Below, one piece after another: positions 34,437 to 43,425 of a DNA stretch of 64,000 nucleotides. The notes beneath the pieces were generated by a model. It did no database searches and was not told where the DNA came from. It saw nothing but the letters and a program-made list of their open reading frames with translations. The translations under genes and the position numbers were made by a program. Positions within the stretch are counted from its first letter, which is position 1, and every line of letters begins with the position of its first letter. Origin of the DNA: Coralloluteibacterium thermophilum (GTDB taxonomy: Bacteria; Pseudomonadota; Gammaproteobacteria; Xanthomonadales; Xanthomonadaceae); assembly GCF_042654365.1 (NCBI RefSeq), contig NZ_JBHSGG010000011.1:1-64000 (forward strand), given 5' to 3'.

Positions 34437-36121
34437 CAGCGCCGCCGCGGCCAGGCCGCGAAGAAGGCGGCGAAGGCGCCGCCCGCGCACAGCCAGCTCA
34501 CCAGCGGCACGCCGAACCAGCGCGGCCCGCCGGCCTCGAAACCGAGCAGCACCGCGCCGGTGATGAGCAGGCCCGCGCCCACGATCGAGTAGACCACGTG
34601 GCGCTGGGCTACCTCGGCCATGCTGGCGATCCGCTGCAGGTCCACCGAGCGCATGCGCAGCTCGTGGCGCCCCTCGACCTGCTGGGTGAGCCACTGGTTG
34701 AGCAGGTGCGGGATCTCCGGCCCGCGCGTGACCAGCTCCGGCATGCGCCGGCGCAGGTCCTTCAGCAGCTGGCGCGGGCTGTAGCGCTCGCGCAGGATGC
34801 GCGCGAGCACCGGCTCGGCCTCGGCCCAGATGTCGAGCTTCGGGTCGAGCAGGCGCCCCACCCCCTCGATGTTGAGCAGGGTCTTCTGCAGCAGGATGAG
34901 CTGGGGCTGGATGGTGAGTTCGTAGCGGCGCGCGGTGCGGAAGAGCTTCATCAGCACCTCGCCCAGCGAGATCTCCGACAGCGGCCGGGTGAAGTAGGGC
35001 TCGCACACCGCGCGGGTCGCGGCTTCCAGCTCGTCGATGCGGATGTGCCCCGGCATCCAGCCCGCCTCGACGTGCAGCTCCGCGATGCGGCGGTAGTCCT
35101 GCCGGAAGATCGCGGAGAAGTTCTCGGCGAGGTAGTACTGATCCTCGGGCGAGAGCTGGCCCATGATCCCGAAGTCGAGCGCGATGAAGCGCGGGTCCGC
35201 GCGCCGCGCGGGATCGGCATCGACCCAGATGTTCCCGGCGTGCGCATCGGCATGGAAGAAGTTGTCGCGGAACACCTGGGTGTAGAACACGCGCACGCCC
35301 TTGGCGGCGAGCACCCTGCGGTCGATGCCCGCCGCGTCCAGCGCGGCGATGTCGTCCGAGGGGATGCCGCGCACCCGCTCCAGGGTCAGCACGGTCTCGG
35401 CGGTGTGGGTCCAGAACACCTCGGGCACGTAGAGGTCGTCCGAGCCCAGCCACTTGCGGCGCAGCACGCTGGCGTTCGCGCCCTCGCGCTGCAGATCGAG
35501 CTCGGCCGCGAGCGTGGTCTCGATCTCGGCGACCACCTCCAGCGGGCGGATCTTGTCCGCGTTCGGGTGGTGGCGGTCCGCGATCGTCGCCAGGCCGCGC
35601 AGCAGGGCGATGTCGCCCGCGATCTGGCGTGCGATGGTCGGCCGCACCACCTTGACCACCACCTCGCGCCCGGGCTGGCCGTCGACGCCGTGCAGCCGCG
35701 CGGCATGCACCTGGGCGATCGAGGCCGAGGCCAGCGGCTGCACGTCGAACTCGGCGTACAAGGTCGCGACGGGCGCACCGAGCGCGCGCTCGACCAGCGC
35801 CTGCGCCGCCTCCCCCGGAAACGGCGCCACCCGGTCCTGCAGCAGGGCGAGCTCGTCGGCGAGGTCGGGCGGCACGATGTCGCGCCGGGTCGAGAGGATC
35901 TGCCCGAACTTGACGAAGATCGGCCCCAGTTCCTGCAGCGCCATGCGCAGGCGCGCCCCGCGCGAGAGCGCCTGCACCTCCGCCGAAGCGCGCGGCACGA
36001 ACGGGCGCAGCAGGGCGAACCCGCGGTCCAGCGGCGTGCCTTCGAGCAGGGCATCGAGCCGGTAGCGGACCAGGACGCGGAGGATGCGCAGCACGCGCAG
36101 CCACGGCTGCAGGCGCCTCAT
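34436..36121 (-). CDS. ubiB: UbiB atypical kinase for ubiquinone biosynthesis
   Basis: A 561-residue ABC1/ADCK protein needed for aerobic ubiquinone synthesis. The N-terminal region has the KxGQ-type motif (FVKFGQILSTR). The ATP pocket and catalytic motifs are NFFHADAHAGNIWVD and FIALDFGIMGQL. One to two membrane helices lie at the C terminus (about 500-555). It overlaps ubiJ upstream (ATGA) and truC downstream. With ubiJ adjacent and ubiK at 20.8 kb, three accessory Ubi proteins are in the window; no hydroxylase gene is. Confidence 0.96.
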   Translation of the reverse strand: MRRLQPWLRVLRILRVLVRYRLDALLEGTPLDRGFALLRPFVPRASAEVQALSRGARLRMALQELGPIFVKFGQILSTRRDIVPPDLADELALLQDRVAPFPGEAAQALVERALGAPVATLYAEFDVQPLASASIAQVHAARLHGVDGQPGREVVVKVVRPTIARQIAGDIALLRGLATIADRHHPNADKIRPLEVVAEIETTLAAELDLQREGANASVLRRKWLGSDDLYVPEVFWTHTAETVLTLERVRGIPSDDIAALDAAGIDRRVLAAKGVRVFYTQVFRDNFFHADAHAGNIWVDADPARRADPRFIALDFGIMGQLSPEDQYYLAENFSAIFRQDYRRIAELHVEAGWMPGHIRIDELEAATRAVCEPYFTRPLSEISLGEVLMKLFRTARRYELTIQPQLILLQKTLLNIEGVGRLLDPKLDIWAEAEPVLARILRERYSPRQLLKDLRRRMPELVTRGPEIPHLLNQWLTQQVEGRHELRMRSVDLQRIASMAEVAQRHVVYSIVGAGLLITGAVLLGFEAGGPRWFGVPLVSWLCAGGAFAAFFAAWPRRR

Positions 36122-36774
36122 GCGCCGCCTCCGGCGCGCGCCAGGCGCGCCACGCGCGCGGCCAGCCGCTCGCTGCGGTCGCGCAGCGCGTCGACGTCGT
36201 CGTTGAAGGCCGCGAGCTCCGCACGCCCGACCACGTCGCGCGACTCCTCCACCACGAACTCGGCGCCGTCGCGCGCGAGCGTCCTCGCGGTGGCGAGGCC
36301 GTGCCGCAGGGCCCCCTGCACGGCGCGCGCGATCTGGTGGCCCAGCACCTCGCCGAACACCTGCGCGAACGGACGCGCCCAGTCCGGATCGAAGTTCGCG
36401 GCCAGCCGCTGCAGGCGCCGCGCGAGTTCGGCGTCGCCGGCGATGCGGACGCGATGGCGGGCGTCCGCCGTCCCCCCGCCCGTCGGCGCCAACCGCGACA
36501 GCAGCGCGGCGAGGGTGGTGCGCACGGCCAGATCCGGCTCCGCATCGCTGTCGCGCACGGGCCCGACGACCAGGCGGTCGCCGCGCACGGTGATCGCGAG
36601 GGCGATGTCCGGCGACTCCAGGCGCAGGGTCACCCGGCGGCCATCGAGCGCGGGCAGCGCGGCACGCGTGTCCGGGTCGAGGTCGACCAGGCGGTCGAGC
36701 GCGCGTTCCAGCGCGCGGCCGGCGAGCGGCTTCCAGGCGAACGGCAGGGTGAAACCGGGGCGGGATCGGGTCAT
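36118..36774 (-). CDS. ubiJ: Ubiquinone biosynthesis protein UbiJ (SCP2 domain)
   Basis: A 218-residue protein. The N-terminal SCP2 lipid-binding domain (about 15-120) includes VTLRLESPDIALAITV and VRIAGDAELARRLQRLAANFD. The C-terminal helical part (about 185-215) can pair with UbiK. It holds polyprenyl intermediates for the soluble Ubi complex. Its stop overlaps the ubiB start, the standard ubiJ-ubiB arrangement. It is the first gene of the leftward operon. Confidence 0.9.
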   Translation of the reverse strand: MTRSRPGFTLPFAWKPLAGRALERALDRLVDLDPDTRAALPALDGRRVTLRLESPDIALAITVRGDRLVVGPVRDSDAEPDLAVRTTLAALLSRLAPTGGGTADARHRVRIAGDAELARRLQRLAANFDPDWARPFAQVFGEVLGHQIARAVQGALRHGLATARTLARDGAEFVVEESRDVVGRAELAAFNDDVDALRDRSERLAARVARLARAGGGA

Positions 36775-36814
36775 GCCCGCATTCTAGGGCCTGTCGGTGC
36801 GTCTGCCCGGGTGA

Positions 36815-36860
36815 AGGAGGTCCCGGGCGCCTGCGGCGACGCGCCGCCGCGGGACCTCCT
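36815..36860 (-). terminator. Hairpin at the end of oleD
   Basis: A perfect 10-bp inverted repeat (36815-36824 with 36851-36860) encloses a 26-base GC-rich loop with further self-complementarity. It begins in the oleD stop codon and lies just upstream of ubiJ. No T-run follows, so it may be a weak terminator or an mRNA 3' stabiliser. Confidence 0.35.
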
Positions 36861-37852
36861 CAGCGCGCCCAGGCCGCCGCGAGCCGGCGCAGCCCCTCCT
36901 CGATGGACACCCGCGGCACGTAGCCGAAGTCGCGGGTGGCCGGCGCCATGTCGTACCAGTGCGTGGTCGCCAGCTGTTCGGCGAGGAAGCGCGTCATCGG
37001 CGGTTCGCCCTTGAGCGGCAGCAGCGCCCACGCGCCCTCCATCACCGCGCCGGCGGCGTAGGCGACCCCGAAGGGCACGCTCGCCTCGACCGTGGGCGCG
37101 CCCGCCGCGGCGAGCAGCGCGTTGACGATGTCGCGCACGCTGCGCGGCTCGCCGTTGGAGATGAAGTAGGCGCGTCCCGCGCAGGCGGCGCCGGGCGCCA
37201 GGCGCTCGAACGCGTCGAAGTGCGCCTGCGCCGCGTTGTCGATGTAGGTGGTGTCGATGCGGTTGTGCCCGCCGCCGACGAAGCGCAGCCGGCCGGCGCG
37301 GGCGCGCTCGACCAGGCGCGGCAGCAGCTGGTTGTCGCCGGGCCCCCAGATCAGGCGCGGACGCAGCGCGACGGTGGCGAGGCCGGCGTCGTTGGCGGCC
37401 AGCACGCGCTCCTCGGCGATGCGCTTGGTGGCGGCGTAGGGGGCCTTGAGGCCCTCGCCGTAGGGCACGGTCTCCGCCGTGCCGCCCTCCACGGGATGCG
37501 TGGCGCGATGGGTGACGCTGGGCGAGGAGGTGTACACCAGCCGCCCGATGCCGTGCGCGCGGCAGGCCGCGATCACGTTGTCGGTGCCGAGCACGTTCGG
37601 CCGGTGGTAGCTGGCGTAGCTGCCCCAGGCGCCGGCCTTCGCGGCGTTGTGGAAGACCGCCTCGCAGCCCGCCGCCGCGGCCCGGACCGCGTCCGCGTCG
37701 GCGAGATCGCCCTGCACCTGGACCACGCCCAGGGCATCGAGCGCGGGATAGTGCCCGCGGTTGAAGCTCACCACCGTGTGGCCGCGCTCCGCCAGGCCGC
37801 GGCACAGCGCCTGGCCGAGAAAGCCGCCGCCGCCGGTCACGAGTATCCGCAT
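36860..37852 (-). CDS. oleD: OleD, 2-alkyl-3-oxoalkanoate reductase
   Basis: A 330-residue extended SDR/3beta-HSD-type NADPH enzyme. Seen: cofactor loop VTGGGGFLGQAL, the active YAATKRIAEE (Tyr-x-x-x-Lys), and RLIWGPGDNQLLPRLV. In Ole pathways OleD reduces the OleA product, a 2-alkyl-3-ketoacid, to the beta-hydroxy acid. Assignment rests on the nearby oleA, oleB and oleC genes in the same direction. The start at 37852 has a strong GGAGGTGGT site. It is separated from oleC by a regulator and a serine hydrolase gene. Confidence 0.88.
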   Translation of the reverse strand: MRILVTGGGGFLGQALCRGLAERGHTVVSFNRGHYPALDALGVVQVQGDLADADAVRAAAAGCEAVFHNAAKAGAWGSYASYHRPNVLGTDNVIAACRAHGIGRLVYTSSPSVTHRATHPVEGGTAETVPYGEGLKAPYAATKRIAEERVLAANDAGLATVALRPRLIWGPGDNQLLPRLVERARAGRLRFVGGGHNRIDTTYIDNAAQAHFDAFERLAPGAACAGRAYFISNGEPRSVRDIVNALLAAAGAPTVEASVPFGVAYAAGAVMEGAWALLPLKGEPPMTRFLAEQLATTHWYDMAPATRDFGYVPRVSIEEGLRRLAAAWAR

Positions 37853-38059
37853 ACCACCTCCACATCCTCGGGAGCACACACGATAGCCGGCACACGCCGG
37901 GCTGGCGACGCGGAGCCACATCCCCCACGCGAAAAGCGGACCGGACGCCCCGTCGCAACATATTGATGTTCGGGAACTTCAGAAATCTTCATTGCCTCTT
38001 CCGGGCACTTCATCCGGCGCTCTGGTGGGCTGGTCGCTCCCCGTCCGGAGTAGTCCCCG

Positions 38060-39166
38060 ATGCCCAGCCTCGCGCACCTTGCCCTGCTCGCCACCCTCGC
38101 GTTCGCCGCGCCTGCCACGATGGCGACACCCCCGCCGCTCGACGACGGCTGGCCCGTCGCCGATCCCGCCCGCCTCGGCTGGGACACCGACAGGCTCGCG
38201 GCGCTGGATGCGGCGATCGACGGCGGAGCCGCACCGAACACCACCAGCGTGCTGATCGTCCACCGCGGAGCGCTGGTCCACGAGGCCTACTTCAATGGCG
38301 CGGACCCCACGACGCCGCACGACACCCGCTCGCTCACCAAGAGCGTGACCGCGCTGCTGGTCGGTGCGGCGATCGAGCGCGGGCTGATCGATGGCGTCGA
38401 GGCGCCGGTTCTCGCGTTCTTCCCCGACCGCCGACCCGCACATCCAGGTGCGTTCAAGGACGCGATCACCGTCGAGGACCTGCTGACGATGAGCGCGCAA
38501 TGGGAGTGCGACGACAACAACACGTACTCGGCGGGCCACGAGGAGCGCATGTACCTCAGCGCCGACTGGGTCGGCTTCGCGCTCGATCTGCCCGAGCGCG
38601 GCTATGCGCCCTGGCAGACGCGTCCGGCCGACAGTCCGCACGGGCGCGCCTTCGCCTACTGCACGGCCAACAGCTTCATGCTGGGTGCCATCCTCGAACG
38701 GGTGAGCGGCATGTCGCTGGCCCGATTCGCGAGAGAAGTCCTGGAACGGCCGCTGGGGATCCGGGATGCGCTCTGGAAGCGCGCGTCCGAGGGCACGGGC
38801 ATGGGTGGCGGCGGCACCGAGTATCGCAGCCGCGACCTTGCCAGGCTGGGCCAGCTGATCGTCGACGACGGGCAGTGGCAGGGCCGCCGCGTGCTGTCCG
38901 GCGACTGGACACGGGCGATGACGCAGGTCCGGGCGCAGACTCCGTTCGATGCCGACTACGGCTACCAGCTGTGGCGCTTCCCGCTCGTCGCCGGCACGCG
39001 GCGGCTGCACGCCTGGGCCATGTCGGGCAATGGCGGCAACGCCGTCTTCCTGGTGCCGGAGGAAAAGCTGGTCGTCGTCGTGACCCGCACGCACTACAAC
39101 CAGCGTGGCATGCACGAACAGACCCGGGCGTTGCTCTCGGACTACGTTCTCAGCGCGTTGCCGTGA
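38060..39166 (+). CDS. Exported serine hydrolase (beta-lactamase/PBP-like fold)
   Basis: A 368-residue protein with a signal peptide (about 1-22), then a class C beta-lactamase-like domain. The nucleophile motif SxxK is SLTK (about residue 93). The Tyr motif appears as FAYCTANSFMLG, and a Gly-rich GNGGN takes the place of the KTG box. Such proteins are esterases, amidases or peptidases; the substrate is unknown. It is divergent from oleD and converges with the winged-helix regulator gene, overlapping it by 17 bases. Confidence 0.88.
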   Translation: MPSLAHLALLATLAFAAPATMATPPPLDDGWPVADPARLGWDTDRLAALDAAIDGGAAPNTTSVLIVHRGALVHEAYFNGADPTTPHDTRSLTKSVTALLVGAAIERGLIDGVEAPVLAFFPDRRPAHPGAFKDAITVEDLLTMSAQWECDDNNTYSAGHEERMYLSADWVGFALDLPERGYAPWQTRPADSPHGRAFAYCTANSFMLGAILERVSGMSLARFAREVLERPLGIRDALWKRASEGTGMGGGGTEYRSRDLARLGQLIVDDGQWQGRRVLSGDWTRAMTQVRAQTPFDADYGYQLWRFPLVAGTRRLHAWAMSGNGGNAVFLVPEEKLVVVVTRTHYNQRGMHEQTRALLSDYVLSALP

Positions 39167-40706
39167 TCGCGATCGCATCGGCCGGCAGGCGACCGGCGAC
39201 GCGGAGGCGTTCGCGGTCCGTCGCGACGGCTGCATCGATCCGTGCAAGTACCCGGGCGAAACCGGGATCCCCGTGCAGGTCCGCGAACAGCGGCGACACC
39301 AGCAGGTAGCCCGCATCGCGATGCCCGGCCGCCACCGCGGCAGCCAGCGCATCGACCGCAGCACCGCGGTCGCCGGCAAGCAGAGCGAGCAGCGCCGCAT
39401 CGAGCCCGTCCAGCGGATCTCCGTCCTCCAGTCCCGCACGCAGCGCGGCGGCGCGTTCGCGCACCAACGGGATCGGCGGTGGGGGCTCTGCCCCCACGAT
39501 CCAGGCCAGCGTCGCCGGCAGGCTGGCATGCGGCTTGAGCGCACGCGCGTGCTGCACAGCGCTGCGCGCCTCCACCACGTCGCCTCGCCCCAACGCCAGC
39601 TCAGCGTTCAGCAGATGAAGCCCCGCGTGATCGGTGCCGCGCGCGAGCGCCTCGTCCAGCGCTGCCTGCGCCTCGGCAACGCGCCCATGCCGGTACAGAA
39701 AGGTCGGCAAGGCGAGATTGGAGAACACGTTGTCCGGATAGAGCTGGAAACTGCGCCTGTAGCGCGCCTCCGCCGCGGCCACGTAGCCAAGCAGGTCGAG
39801 GTTCGAGGCGATCTGCAGCTCCAGGAAGCGCACGTCTTCGGGGCGCCGCACGGCCAGGTTGGCCGTCAGCGCTTCGGCCAGCCGCCCTTGGCGCGCGTAC
39901 AGGTACGCGGCCGAGGCGCGGCTGGCATCGGCGGCCGCATCCAGTGCCACCGCGCGCTCGTAGCCGGCCAGCGCCGTGGCCACCTCGCCACGGCAGTCGT
40001 GCGCGTACGCGAGCGCTGCGTGCGCGGCGGCCAGGCGAGGTTGCCGCGCGACAACCGTCTCGGCGAAGGCCTGCGCCTGGTCGGCATCGCCGATGCTGCC
40101 GCCGTACAGGCACAACCGTGCGGCGTGAACCCGAGCCAGGCCAAGCATGGCCCGTACGTCGTCGGGCGCTTCCTGCAGCCGCTGCCGGTACAGCACGAGC
40201 GCGCGCTCGTTGTCGTCGCGCTGGCCGATGCCGGCATAGTAGTCGGGGCGCTGCAGCAGCGGCGAAGCATCCGACGCTCCCTCCCGGGGCCATGCCCACC
40301 AGACGCCCGCCGCCAGTACGGCCAACAGCGGCAGCGCAGCGAGCGCGGCAAAGCGCACTCGGTCGGGGGCGCGCGCATCGACCGGCCGCGGGGCACTGCA
40401 AAGCTGGTAGCCCTTGCCGCGCACGGACCGTAGATAGCGCGGTCGACGCCCGTCGTCGCCGAGCGCCTGACGCAGCAGGCGCACGCGCTGGGTGACGGTG
40501 TCCTCGCCGACAAGCGCCGGCGCCCAGACCTGCTCGATCAGCTCATCGAAGCCGACCACCCGCGTGCCCTGCGCCAGCAGGTAGTGCAGCAGGCGGAAGC
40601 TGAGTCCGGACACATCCAGCACCTGGCCGCCATCCCGGACCACGCGCTGCGCAGCCACATCGATGCGCAGATCGTCGAGACGATAGTGCGCAGGCGACAC
40701 AGCCAC
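39150..40706 (-). CDS. Winged-helix (CadC/OmpR-type) membrane regulator with TPR domain
   Basis: A 518-residue protein from the GTG at 40706 (a second GTG lies two codons later). Residues about 1-100 form an OmpR-type winged helix ending SVRGKGYQL. A single membrane helix lies at about 117-135. A periplasmic region with tetratricopeptide-like repeats fills the rest. The layout is that of CadC/ToxR-like one-component regulators. It starts 4 bases after the oleC stop in the same direction, so it may be cotranscribed with oleC. Targets are unknown; the convergent serine hydrolase or the ole genes are candidates. Confidence 0.82.
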   Translation of the reverse strand: MAVSPAHYRLDDLRIDVAAQRVVRDGGQVLDVSGLSFRLLHYLLAQGTRVVGFDELIEQVWAPALVGEDTVTQRVRLLRQALGDDGRRPRYLRSVRGKGYQLCSAPRPVDARAPDRVRFAALAALPLLAVLAAGVWWAWPREGASDASPLLQRPDYYAGIGQRDDNERALVLYRQRLQEAPDDVRAMLGLARVHAARLCLYGGSIGDADQAQAFAETVVARQPRLAAAHAALAYAHDCRGEVATALAGYERAVALDAAADASRASAAYLYARQGRLAEALTANLAVRRPEDVRFLELQIASNLDLLGYVAAAEARYRRSFQLYPDNVFSNLALPTFLYRHGRVAEAQAALDEALARGTDHAGLHLLNAELALGRGDVVEARSAVQHARALKPHASLPATLAWIVGAEPPPPIPLVRERAAALRAGLEDGDPLDGLDAALLALLAGDRGAAVDALAAAVAAGHRDAGYLLVSPLFADLHGDPGFARVLARIDAAVATDRERLRVAGRLPADAIAITATR

Positions 40707-40710
40707 GGAT

Positions 40711-42396
40711 TCAGGCCCGCTTGGCCGCCCAGGCGGCGAGCGACTCGCGCCCGATCTTGGCGTTGTGGCGGATGTCCACCGGGAATCGGGGATGGCGCAG
40801 GAAACGCTGCACCGACGCGGTCCCGGCATGCCGCCCGCCGAGCCGGAGCAGCTCCTCCTCGATGCGCCGCCAGTGGCGGACGCCGTCCACGCCGCGTTCG
40901 AGCTCCACGCACAGCACCGGGGTCTGCGCGCCGCGCGGCCCCACGCCGACCAGGGCGGTGCGCCGCACCTCGGGGTGCTGGTTGAACACCGGCTCGACCT
41001 GCTCGGTGTAGAGCGGTCCGGCCGGAGTCTCCACGCGGTGCGACTTGCGCCCGCAGAACCACAGCCGGCCCTCCTCGTCGCGCCAGGCCAGATCGCCCAT
41101 GCGGTGCACGATGCGCGTGCTGCCGTCGGGCAGCAGTTCGGGGATCTTGCCGAGTCGCGTCGCCTCGGGGCGGTTGAAGTAGGTGTCGGTGGCGACCGGG
41201 CCGGCCACGGTGATCTCGCCGATCTCGCCGTCGGGCACCTCGCGGGTGTCCGACCAGTCGAGGATGGCCGCATCCTCCACGGGGATCAGTCGCACGACGT
41301 TGCCGGCGACCGGATGCCCGATGCAGGTGCCGAATCCGTTCTCGGTCATCGCGCGTGTGCCGGCCAGCTCGCGGCTCTCGATCACCGCCACCGGGAGGCA
41401 CTCGGTCGCGCCGTAGGGCGTCCACAGCTGCGCGTCCGGCGGCAGCAGCGCGCGCATGGCGGCCACCGTGTCGGGCGGCACCGGCGCGCCGGCGGAGGTC
41501 ACCCGCCGGATCGTCGGCAGCGGCTGGCCGTGGGCCGCGAGCACCTTGATCAGGGCGGGCGAGCCGAAGAGCTGGTCCGCGCCGAAGCGCGCGATCGCGT
41601 CGAGCAGCCGCCGCGGATCGGCCTGGGCGGGCCGCGTCGGGTCCATGTCGGGAATGACGCTGGTGAGTCCCAGGGCCGGATCGAACAGGGCGAACGGCGG
41701 GAAGGTCGGCAGGTCCACGCCGCCCGGCTGCATGCCGAAGGCCTCGCGCAGCATGTCGATCTGGGCGACGAAGTGCCGGTGGCGGTAGACGACGCCCTTG
41801 GGCACGCCGGTGGAGCCCGAGGTGAACAGGATCGCGGCGACCTCGTCGGGCTCGGTCGCCACCAGTTGCGGCGGCGCGCCGGTGCCGGCGCGCTCCACCT
41901 GCTCCAGGGTCGGCCCGCCCCAGGGCAGCCGCGCGCCGACGGTGACCGTCAGCGTCGCGCTGCGCGCCCAGCGCAGCACGACCCGCGCCACCTGCGCGAG
42001 CGGAATGCCGATGAAGGCGTGCGCCTCGGCCTCGTCGAGGCACTGCTTCAGCGCGCGCTTGTCGATGCCGGGATCGACCAGCACCGGCACGATGCCCGCC
42101 TTGAACAGGGCGAACATCAGCAGGAAGAACTCGGGTCCCGGCCGCACCATCACCACGGTGCGCATGCCGCGGCGCAGGCCGCAGCGCGCCAGGCCCGCGG
42201 CGATGGCGTCGGAGCGGCGGTCGAGATCGCCGTAGGTCAGCACCACGTCGTAGCGCGCGAAGCCGCGCACGTCGCGCCGGCCCGGGCAGCGCATGGCGAT
42301 GCGCGCCGGATCGGCGGCGGCCATGCGCGGCAGCACCGCCGCGATGTTGCAGGGCCCCGCGGTCTCCGGCGCGGCCCCCGCGCCGGTCGCCGTCAC
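40711..42396 (-). CDS. oleC: OleC, beta-lactone synthetase (AMP-dependent ligase family)
   Basis: A 561-residue ANL-superfamily enzyme. The ATP loop is ILFTSGSTGVPKG, the second motif is TPYGATECLPVAVI, and the hinge region GDLAWRDEEGRLWFCGRKSHR precedes the C-terminal lid with PRFPVDIRHNAKIGRE. OleC closes the beta-hydroxy acid to a cis-beta-lactone using ATP. The GTG start overlaps the transaldolase stop by four bases. OleC proteins are often annotated simply as fatty-acid CoA ligases; the ole context decides here. Confidence 0.92.
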   Translation of the reverse strand: MTATGAGAAPETAGPCNIAAVLPRMAAADPARIAMRCPGRRDVRGFARYDVVLTYGDLDRRSDAIAAGLARCGLRRGMRTVVMVRPGPEFFLLMFALFKAGIVPVLVDPGIDKRALKQCLDEAEAHAFIGIPLAQVARVVLRWARSATLTVTVGARLPWGGPTLEQVERAGTGAPPQLVATEPDEVAAILFTSGSTGVPKGVVYRHRHFVAQIDMLREAFGMQPGGVDLPTFPPFALFDPALGLTSVIPDMDPTRPAQADPRRLLDAIARFGADQLFGSPALIKVLAAHGQPLPTIRRVTSAGAPVPPDTVAAMRALLPPDAQLWTPYGATECLPVAVIESRELAGTRAMTENGFGTCIGHPVAGNVVRLIPVEDAAILDWSDTREVPDGEIGEITVAGPVATDTYFNRPEATRLGKIPELLPDGSTRIVHRMGDLAWRDEEGRLWFCGRKSHRVETPAGPLYTEQVEPVFNQHPEVRRTALVGVGPRGAQTPVLCVELERGVDGVRHWRRIEEELLRLGGRHAGTASVQRFLRHPRFPVDIRHNAKIGRESLAAWAAKRA

Positions 42397-43367
42397 AGAC
42401 GCGCGCCCAGCACCGCCTCCAGCTTCACCTGGTCGGCGGCGAAGTTGCGGATGCCGTCGGCGAGCTTCTCGGTCGCCATGGCGTCCTCGTTGAGGCCCCA
42501 GCGGAACGCGGCCTCGCCGATCCGCGACGGCGCCGCGGCGCGTTCGCCGTCGTCGTGCAGGGCGCGCGGCAGCTCGCCGGTTTCCTTCGCCAGCGCCTCG
42601 AGCAGGTCGGGGCTGACCGTCAGGCGGTCGCAGCCGGCCAGTGCACGCACCTGGTCGATGTTGCGGAAGCTCGCGCCCATCACCACGGTCTGGAAGCCGT
42701 GGCGCTTGTACCAGGCGTAGATGCGCCGCACGGACTGCACGCCGCGGTCCTCGTCCGGGGTGGCCGGCACCTCGCCGCGTGCCTTGTACCAGTCGGTGAT
42801 GCGGCCGACGAAGGGCGAGATCAGGAAGGCGCCGGCCTCGGCCGCCGCGACCGCCTGCTCGAAGGCGAACAGCAGGGTGAGGTTGGTCTGGATGCCGGCG
42901 CGCTCGAGACGCTCGGCGGCGCGGATCCCCTCCCAGGTGGAGGCGATCTTGATCAGGATGCGGTCGGGCATCACGCCCGCGTCGGCGTACAGCGCGACGA
43001 GGTGCTCGGCCTTGCGCACGGTGGCATCGGTGTCGAAGGACAGCCGCGCGTCGACCTCGGTCGAGACCCGGCCGGGCACGATCTCGAGGATGCGCTTGCC
43101 GATCGCGACGGAGAGCCGGTCGCAGGCGTCCGCCACGCGTGCCGCGCGGTCCGCGCCCTGCGCCTGGGCCAGGGCCGCGTCCACCAGCGGGGCGTAGGCC
43201 GGCAGCGCCGCGGCCTTCAGCAGCAGCGAGGGATTGGTGGTGGCGTCCACCGGGCGGACCCGGGCGATGGCGTCGATGTCGCCGGTGTCGGCGACCACCG
43301 TGGTCAGGTCACGCAACTGGTCGAGCTGGTTCTTGGTCTTGAGCATGGAGGCGAGCGAGGTGGTCAT
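42393..43367 (-). CDS. tal: Transaldolase
   Basis: A 324-residue TalB-type transaldolase moving a dihydroxyacetone unit between sugar phosphates in the pentose phosphate pathway. Conserved DATTNPSLLLKAA, the Schiff-base lysine in ILIKIASTWEG, and QTNLTLLFAFEQA are seen. The start at 43367 is used; MLKTKNQLDQL at 43346 is an alternative that also fits. It sits between oleB and oleC and its stop overlaps oleC, so it is likely part of the ole transcript although it has no known role in olefin synthesis. Confidence 0.94.
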   Translation of the reverse strand: MTTSLASMLKTKNQLDQLRDLTTVVADTGDIDAIARVRPVDATTNPSLLLKAAALPAYAPLVDAALAQAQGADRAARVADACDRLSVAIGKRILEIVPGRVSTEVDARLSFDTDATVRKAEHLVALYADAGVMPDRILIKIASTWEGIRAAERLERAGIQTNLTLLFAFEQAVAAAEAGAFLISPFVGRITDWYKARGEVPATPDEDRGVQSVRRIYAWYKRHGFQTVVMGASFRNIDQVRALAGCDRLTVSPDLLEALAKETGELPRALHDDGERAAAPSRIGEAAFRWGLNEDAMATEKLADGIRNFAADQVKLEAVLGARL

Positions 43368-43425
43368 GTGGGCGCACCGCATGGGCGGGACCCCGGAGCA
43401 TAGCGCCCCGGGGCCGGGGCCGGCG

